Source of the DNA: DASQQQ01 sp036390995
Lineage (GTDB): Bacteria > Actinomycetota > UBA4738 > HRBIN12
Length of the DNA: 5,064 bases
Assembly: GCA_036390995.1 (NCBI GenBank)
Contig: DASWAT010000014.1
Location: forward strand, 1 to 5,064
Direction: 5' to 3'
Notes under the pieces: model-generated
Seen by the model: only the letters and a program-made list of their open reading frames with translations
Database searches by the model: none
Told to the model about the DNA's origin: nothing
In this document: positions 1-5,064 of the stretch, piece by piece
Layout of the letters: each line of letters starts with the position of its first letter
Position numbering within the stretch: position 1 is the stretch's first letter
Position numbers and translations under genes: made by a program

Positions 1-492
1 GAGCGCCCGCTCGACCGTCTCCAAGTCGGTCACCAAGCGTTGTCGCGTCCCGAGGTCGACGTCGGCGAGCTTGCGCCGGGTCTCGGTGAGGGCGGTCCGG
101 CAGAACGCGATCCGTTCCCGGCCATCGTCGGTGAGCCGGGCCCCGCGGAGGCCCTCGTCCCTGGGCAGGAGCTCTGCCAGGCCGCCGTGCTGGAGCTTGC
201 GGAGCAGGTGGTGGGCGGCCTGCCGCGAGATCCGCAGGCGCCTGGCGATCTCGCCGCCGTGGAGCTTGGGCTCGGCCTCGAGGAGCTCCATGACCTCGAA
301 CTGGGCGTAGGACACGCCCATCTCGAAGAGCTCGTCCTCGAACCGCGTGCAGAGCAGGCGGTGCACGGTGCGGATCGTTCGGATGAGGTGGCCGGGAGAT
401 CCCTCGCCGCGCAGGGGTGGATCCCATGGCGGACGAGGGCGAGTGAGGTCCAGGGGGTCGAGGTCGGGCTCGACGTCGGCGGAGGGACCCAT
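1..492 (-). CDS. MarR-family transcriptional regulator (3' end cut by window edge)
   Basis: The minus strand is open for 164 codons from ATG at 492 to the left edge with no stop, so the C-terminus is missing. After a Pro/Asp-rich N-terminal tail (residues 1-35) comes a helix with RTVHRLL, then a winged helix-turn-helix at about 60-125: YAQFEVMELLEAE, the recognition-helix region EIARRLRISRQAAHHLLRKL, GGLAEL, and the wing ending in LTDDGRERI. This order is typical of MarR proteins, which bind DNA as dimers and usually repress nearby genes, often in response to small molecules; ligand and targets cannot be read here. The wing lacks the usual D-x-R pattern. The start is supported by AGGAA six bases upstream and an in-frame TAG at 502-504. 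It lies 265 bp downstream of the phosphatase gene in the same direction and may have its own promoter. Plus-strand open frames across it show no recognisable protein. Confidence 0.85.
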   Translation of the reverse strand, partial: MGPSADVEPDLDPLDLTRPRPPWDPPLRGEGSPGHLIRTIRTVHRLLCTRFEDELFEMGVSYAQFEVMELLEAEPKLHGGEIARRLRISRQAAHHLLRKLQHGGLAELLPRDEGLRGARLTDDGRERIAFCRTALTETRRKLADVDLGTRQRLVTDLETVERAL

Positions 493-680
493 CCTGTATT
501 CCTAACCCCCGCCACTGACACCACGGACCACTGTCGAGACCGGCGGGGACTGGAGCGGCGCCCATTGCAGATGCAGCGTCGCCGAGCAGACATCAAACAG
601 TTGAGGTCTTCGAGGGTCCCCCTGGGAACCGGACGTCAAAACCCTGACAGGAACGACGCAGGCGTTCGTTGTGAGGGTGT

Positions 681-780
681 TGACAGGTCACCGGAGGCGG
701 GCCGCGCCCAGGCGTCAAGCCTCTGACAGGTCGCCGGAGGCGGGCCGCGCGAAGGCGTCAAGCCCCTGACAGGTCGCCGG
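681..780. repeat. 43-bp tandem repeat, about 2.3 copies, spanning the phosphatase stop codon
   Basis: Unit 1 is 681-723, unit 2 is 724-766, and a 14-bp partial third copy is 767-780. Units 1 and 2 match at 39 of 43 positions; each begins TGACAGGTC and ends in GTCAAGC plus pyrimidines. Read on the minus strand, the unit contains the last codons of the phosphatase gene (Gly-Asp-Leu-Ser-Gly-Ala-stop), and the next copy would read Gly-Asp-Leu-Ser-Glu-Ala-stop. This looks like local tandem duplication of the gene's 3' end. The repeat is seen directly; its cause and any function are inference. Confidence 0.9.
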
Positions 781-1567
781 GGTCGACGAGTTCCAGCAGC
801 TCGGCGTGGACGGCTGGGGGCCCGGCCAGGATGTCGCCCGACAGGTACCCGGGTCCGCCGTCCCAGTCGGTGACCACGCCCCCCGCCTCCTCGATCAGGA
901 GCGCTCCCGCGGCGACGTCCCACGGCGACAGCGCCAGCTCGAAGAAGCCGTCGAACACGCCGGCGGCCACCCAGGCCAGGTCGAGCGCGGCCGCGCCGGG
1001 CCGGCGGAGGTCCTCGAACCGCCGGAGCGCCCCCTGGAACGTTCGAAGGTACCGGGGGAGCAGGTCCTTGCGCCGGAACGGGAAGCCCGTGCCCACCACC
1101 GCTCGCTCGGGCGGCCGGTCCGACACCCGCAGACGTGCCGACTCGCGCCCGGGCCGCCGGATCCAGGCACCGCCACCCCGCACCGCCACCGAGGTCTCCC
1201 CCAGGAAGGGCGAGTGCACCACGCCCACGACCGGCACGCCGCCCGCCACCAGCGCCACTGAGACGCCCACCGCCGGGAACCCGTGGAGGAAGTTCGTGGT
1301 GCCGTCCAGCGGGTCCACCACCCAGTAGCGCTCGCCGCGGGCCCCGCCGCCGGCTCCACCGCCCTCCTCGCCCAGCATGGGCACGCCGGGCGCCCCCTCC
1401 GCGAGGACCTCCCCGATCGTCCGCTCGGAGGCCCGGTCGACCTCGGTGACGTAGTCGCCGGCGCCCTTCGTCCCGGCCTCGGCCGTGCCCAGGCCGGCGC
1501 GCACGACCTCTCCGCCCCGCAAGGCGGCCCGCTCGGCGACGGCCAGGAGATGCTCCAGCTCGGCCAC
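758..1567 (-). CDS. Inositol-monophosphatase/SuhB-family phosphatase
   Basis: This 269-residue protein has the full signature of Mg-dependent inositol-monophosphatase-type enzymes, which hydrolyse sugar or inositol phosphates in the cytoplasm. Metal-binding motifs are present: GEE at 66-68, WVVDPLDGTTNF at 82-93 (D85, D88) and SPWDVAAG at 214-221 (D217), followed by LLIEEAGG. Length is normal for the family. The start is GTG at 1567; an in-frame TGA at 1574-1576 rules out anything further upstream. No clear Shine-Dalgarno precedes it, and a -10-like element ends 8 nt before the start, so a leaderless message is possible. The DPLDGTTNF form fits inositol monophosphatase/SuhB better than the related histidinol-phosphate phosphatase HisN, but substrate cannot be fixed from sequence. 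The last codons lie inside the 43-bp tandem repeat. It is transcribed away from the str operon. Confidence 0.93.
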   Translation of the reverse strand: MAELEHLLAVAERAALRGGEVVRAGLGTAEAGTKGAGDYVTEVDRASERTIGEVLAEGAPGVPMLGEEGGGAGGGARGERYWVVDPLDGTTNFLHGFPAVGVSVALVAGGVPVVGVVHSPFLGETSVAVRGGGAWIRRPGRESARLRVSDRPPERAVVGTGFPFRRKDLLPRYLRTFQGALRRFEDLRRPGAAALDLAWVAAGVFDGFFELALSPWDVAAGALLIEEAGGVVTDWDGGPGYLSGDILAGPPAVHAELLELVDPGDLSGA

Positions 1568-1575
1568 GGCGAGTC

Positions 1576-1584
1576 ACGCTAGCA
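1576..1584 (-). promoter_or_regulatory. Candidate extended -10 promoter for the phosphatase gene
   Basis: On the minus strand this reads TGCTAGCGT, that is TG-N-TANNNT. The hexamer ends 8 nt before the GTG start, so transcription would begin at or next to the start codon. No convincing -35 is seen at 17-18 bp, which an extended -10 may not need. Motif is seen; use is inferred. Confidence 0.35.
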
Positions 1585-1591
1585 GACGCCC

Positions 1592-1600
1592 TGCTACGAT
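1592..1600 (+). promoter_or_regulatory. Candidate extended -10 element, rightward
   Basis: TGCTACGAT fits TG-N-TANNNT and would start transcription near 1607, toward rpsL. There is no good -35. It lies back to back with the leftward element at 1576-1584. It may be a minor second promoter or chance. Confidence 0.25.
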
Positions 1601-1625
1601 CCGTGCTCACGGGCCGCTACGCTCG

Positions 1626-1655
1626 TTGACGTGCATGGCTCGTGCCTAGTAGCCT
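1626..1655 (+). promoter_or_regulatory. Probable main promoter of the str operon
   Basis: TTGACG at 1626-1631 is followed after 18 bp by TAGCCT at 1650-1655. This fits the housekeeping sigma pattern of actinobacteria (TTGAC and TANNNT). Transcription would start near 1662, giving an rpsL leader of about 160 nt. It is the best-matching promoter in the 256-bp divergent gap. Confidence 0.6.
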
Positions 1656-1668
1656 TAGCGGTTGCGCC

Positions 1669-1691
1669 CCGGACCCGGCAGGCGGGTTCGG
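1669..1691 (+). promoter_or_regulatory. First leader hairpin of the rpsL mRNA
   Basis: CCGGACCCG (1669-1677) pairs with CGGGTTCGG (1683-1691), nine pairs with one G-U, around a 5-nt loop. It would begin within about 10 nt of the predicted 5' end. The left arm is also perfectly complementary to 1764-1772 in the next structure, so this hairpin could take part in a two-state fold. There is no U-run, so it is not an intrinsic terminator. Confidence 0.55.
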
Positions 1692-1710
1692 TATCCAGCG
1701 AGCTTTCAGG

Positions 1711-1789
1711 GGGTACCCCGAAGGGACAACTGTGCCTGAGGCAGTCCCTGGAAGCCGGGCCTTCGGGTCCGGCTTCTCGATGGGTACCC
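1711..1789 (+). ncRNA. Structured leader element (three-way junction) upstream of rpsL
   Basis: Three stems account for nearly every base. P1 pairs 1711-1718 with 1782-1789 (GGGTACCC with itself) and 1719-1721 with 1777-1779, with a 2-nt bulge. P2 pairs 1722-1727 with 1744-1749 (AGGGAC/GTCCCT) and 1733-1736 with 1740-1743 (TGCC/GGCA), with a 5-nt bulge. P3 pairs 1751-1761 with 1766-1776, eleven pairs with one G-U, closed by a UUCG tetraloop. Only G1750 is unpaired at the junction; 64 of 79 bases pair. No U-run follows, so it is not a plain terminator. The position, ending two bases before a GAGG at 1791-1794 and 34 nt before the rpsL start, suggests a cis-acting control element such as a ribosomal-protein binding site. 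The pairing is seen by eye; function is inferred. I do not recognise it as a named RNA family. Confidence 0.6.
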
Positions 1790-1814
1790 AGAGGAACATG
1801 GCGAGAGTGAAGAC

Positions 1815-1821
1815 GAGAGAG
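1815..1821 (+). promoter_or_regulatory. Ribosome binding site of rpsL (weak)
   Basis: GAGAGAG lies 2 nt before the rpsL ATG; the purine run from 1808 is the only Shine-Dalgarno-like sequence close by. It is weaker than the site before tuf. Bases 1817-1823 can pair with 1701-1707, which could hide it. Confidence 0.4.
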
Positions 1822-1823
1822 CT

Positions 1824-2198
1824 ATGCCCACGATCCAGCAGTTGGTCAGAAGCGGGCGACAACGCCCCAAGAGCAAGACGAAGAGCCCGGCGCTCCGGGG
1901 CTCTCCGCAGCGGCGTGGCGTCTGCACGCGCGTGTACACGGCGACCCCGAAGAAGCCGAACTCGGCCCTTCGGAAGGTCGCCCGCGTCCGCCTGACCAGC
2001 GGGATCGAGGTCACCGCCTACATCCCCGGCGTCGGCCACAACCTCCAGGAGCACTCCATCGTGCTCGTCCGGGGCGGCCGCGTGAAGGACATGCCGGGCG
2101 TGCGCTACAAGATCGTGCGGGGCACGCTCGACACCGCGGGCGTCCGCGACCGGAAGAAGGCGCGTTCGCGCTACGGCGCGAAGAGGGGCGGCGAGTAG
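1824..2198 (+). CDS. rpsL: 30S ribosomal protein S12
   Basis: The 124-residue protein is S12 over its full length. It begins MPTIQQLVR, as in actinobacteria, and carries the conserved blocks SPQRRGVCTRVYTATPKKPNSALRK (about 27-51), GHNLQEHSIVLVRGGRVKDMPGVRY (71-95) and the RSRYGAK ending. S12 sits at the decoding centre of the 30S subunit and contributes to tRNA selection. K43 and K88, where changes commonly give streptomycin resistance, are the usual lysines, so a sensitive-type protein is predicted. D89, the methylthiolation site in E. coli, is also present. It is the first gene of the str operon, behind a long structured leader, and ends 3 nt before rpsG. The start is fixed by family conservation although a better-looking GAGG precedes an out-of-frame ATG at 1798. 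Confidence 0.99.
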   Translation: MPTIQQLVRSGRQRPKSKTKSPALRGSPQRRGVCTRVYTATPKKPNSALRKVARVRLTSGIEVTAYIPGVGHNLQEHSIVLVRGGRVKDMPGVRYKIVRGTLDTAGVRDRKKARSRYGAKRGGE

Positions 2199-2201
2199 CC
2201 G

Positions 2202-2672
2202 ATGCCGCGAAAAGGCCCTGCCGTACGCCGGGAGACCGAGCCCGACCCCGTCTACCAGAACCAGCTGGTGACCCAGCTGATCAACAAGGTCCTGCTGGAC
2301 GGCAAGAAGTCCATGGCCGAGCGCACCGTGTACAAGGCCCTCGAGGTCATCAGCGAGCGCACGTCCAACGATCCGGTCATCACGCTCAAGAAGGCGGTCG
2401 AGAACGTCCGCCCCATGCTCGAGGTCCGTTCGCGCCGGGTCGGCGGCGCGAACTACCAGGTTCCGGTGGAGGTCCGGCCCGCCCGCGGCACCACGCTCGC
2501 GCTGCGGTGGCTGGTGAACAACGCGCGCGCCCGCAAGGAGCACTCGATGGCCGATCGCCTGGTGGGCGAGATCATGGACGCCTCGCAGGGCCAGGGGGTC
2601 TCGGTCAAGCGGCGCGAGGACATGCACAAGATGGCGGAGGCGAACAAGGCGTTCGCGCACTACCGATGGTGA
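2202..2672 (+). CDS. rpsG: 30S ribosomal protein S7
   Basis: The 156-residue protein matches S7 end to end and is of the standard bacterial length. Visible blocks are the basic N-terminus MPRKGPAVRR, LLDGKKSMAERTVYKAL (31-47), the beta-hairpin region RSRRVGGANYQVPVEVRP (76-93), LRWLVNNAR and the typical C-terminus HKMAEANKAFAHYRW. S7 nucleates assembly of the 30S head by binding the 3' domain of 16S rRNA, and in E. coli it also represses the str operon by binding mRNA. Here only 3 nt separate it from rpsL. Its nearest purine-rich site is AGAGGGG (2182-2188), rather far at 13 nt, so translation is probably coupled to rpsL. Confidence 0.99.
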   Translation: MPRKGPAVRRETEPDPVYQNQLVTQLINKVLLDGKKSMAERTVYKALEVISERTSNDPVITLKKAVENVRPMLEVRSRRVGGANYQVPVEVRPARGTTLALRWLVNNARARKEHSMADRLVGEIMDASQGQGVSVKRREDMHKMAEANKAFAHYRW

Positions 2673-2689
2673 TCGAGGGAAACGCTCGT

Positions 2690-2709
2690 GCCGGGCTCTC
2701 GGGTCCGGC
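2690..2709 (+). promoter_or_regulatory. Hairpin before fusA, near-copy of the rpsL leader arm
   Basis: GCCGGGC (2690-2696) pairs with GTCCGGC (2703-2709), with one G-U, and T2697-G2702 can extend it. The 20 bases match 1754-1773 in the rpsL leader at 18 positions, and the two changes leave the stem intact. It sits in the 59-nt rpsG-fusA gap, 7 nt before the fusA ribosome binding site. It has no U-run. A shared binding site for one regulator is the likeliest reading, but that is inference. Confidence 0.6.
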
Positions 2710-2716
2710 GGTTGGT

Positions 2717-2723
2717 GAGGGGG
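2717..2723 (+). promoter_or_regulatory. Ribosome binding site of fusA
   Basis: GAGGGGG lies 8 nt before the TTG at 2732, ideal spacing, and supports that start. A second GAGG at 2725-2728 is too close to be the main site. Confidence 0.55.
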
Positions 2724-2731
2724 TGAGGTAG

Positions 2732-4897
<2,166 letters not shown>

Positions 4898-4904
4898 CGC
4901 TTCA

Positions 4905-4915
4905 GGGGGAGGAGA
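4905..4915 (+). promoter_or_regulatory. Strong ribosome binding site of tuf
   Basis: GGGGGAGGAGA lies 8 nt before the ATG at 4924 and contains the full GGAGG core. It is the strongest such site in the window, in keeping with the very high production of EF-Tu. The fusA-tuf gap is 26 nt and holds no hairpin. Confidence 0.75.
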
Positions 4916-4923
4916 GAGACCAG

Positions 4924-5064
4924 ATGGCCAAGCAGAAGTTCGAGCGGACCAAGCCCCACGTGAACATCGGCACGATCGGGCACATCGACCACGGCAAGAC
5001 CACGCTCACCGCGGCCATCACCAAGGTCCTGGCGGAGAAGGGGATGGCCGACTTCACCCCCTTC
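4924..5064 (+). CDS. tuf: Elongation factor Tu (EF-Tu), N-terminal 47 codons
   Basis: EF-Tu carries aminoacyl-tRNA to the ribosome as a ternary complex with GTP. The fragment begins MAKQKFERTKPHVNIGTIGH, the standard N-terminus, and includes the P-loop GHIDHGKT at residues 19-26, followed by LTAAITKVLAEKG. The gene is cut by the right edge of the window, not broken; a full gene would be close to 400 codons. It is the fourth gene of the str operon in the classic order. The ATG is supported by the strong ribosome binding site. Confidence 0.98.
   Translation, partial: MAKQKFERTKPHVNIGTIGHIDHGKTTLTAAITKVLAEKGMADFTPF

Noticed and set aside
680..685. Perfect TTGACA on the plus strand
   Set aside because: No -10-like sequence at 16-19 bp, and it points into the antisense of the phosphatase gene; it arises from the repeat sequence.
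40..726. 228-codon plus-strand frame across marR
   Set aside because: The minus-strand frame gives a clear MarR winged helix; the plus-strand frame shows no family and runs on through the repeats.
636..1610. 324-codon minus-strand frame overlapping the phosphatase
   Set aside because: Gly/Arg-rich shadow in another frame of a gene with all catalytic motifs.
1751..1776. Rho-independent terminator in the rpsL leader
   Set aside because: The hairpin is strong but no U-run follows, and it lies inside a larger paired structure upstream of essential genes.
1617..2660. 347-codon minus-strand frame opposite rpsL and rpsG
   Set aside because: No recognisable domain; explained by the codon bias of two certain genes.
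4901..4909. TTCAGGGGG before tuf, also at 1705-1713 in the rpsL leader
   Set aside because: Nine bases, largely the purine run of a ribosome binding site; no shared structure around it.

Overview
The window is GC-rich bacterial DNA with two blocks of genes that read away from each other. The right two thirds are the start of a str operon: rpsL (ribosomal protein S12), rpsG (S7), fusA (elongation factor G) and the first 47 codons of tuf (elongation factor Tu). S12, the EF-G C-terminus (a SKEI...RGE ending) and the strong GC bias look actinobacterial. The sequences do not closely match a well-known genus by eye, so a deep-branching or uncultured actinobacterial lineage is my best guess, and it is an inference.

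The left third reads leftward (minus strand). An inositol-monophosphatase/SuhB-family phosphatase spans 1567 to 758. After a 265-bp gap comes a MarR-family regulator that starts at 492 and runs off the left edge. Its family was read from the minus-strand translation. A 43-bp sequence is tandemly repeated about 2.3 times (681-780) across the stop codon of the phosphatase gene, so extra copies of the last few codons lie beyond the stop.

Between the phosphatase and rpsL (1568-1823) is a divergent control region. It has a good housekeeping-type promoter for the str operon (TTGACG, 18 bp, TAGCCT) and possible back-to-back extended -10 elements further left. The rpsL leader of roughly 160 nt can fold compactly. 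Bases 1711-1789 form a three-way junction with 64 of 79 nt paired, ending in a UUCG-capped arm. The 20-base tip of that arm recurs almost exactly (18/20, pairing kept) in the short rpsG-fusA gap. An upstream hairpin has a 9-base strand perfectly complementary to part of the arm, which allows an alternative fold, and a further pairing could cover the rpsL ribosome binding site.

Together these suggest an RNA-based control of the translation-machinery operon placed in the leader and before fusA. The classical E. coli S7 operator between rpsL and rpsG cannot be present, because that gap is only 3 nt here. This RNA element is the most interesting content of the window. The proteins themselves are ordinary members of their families.
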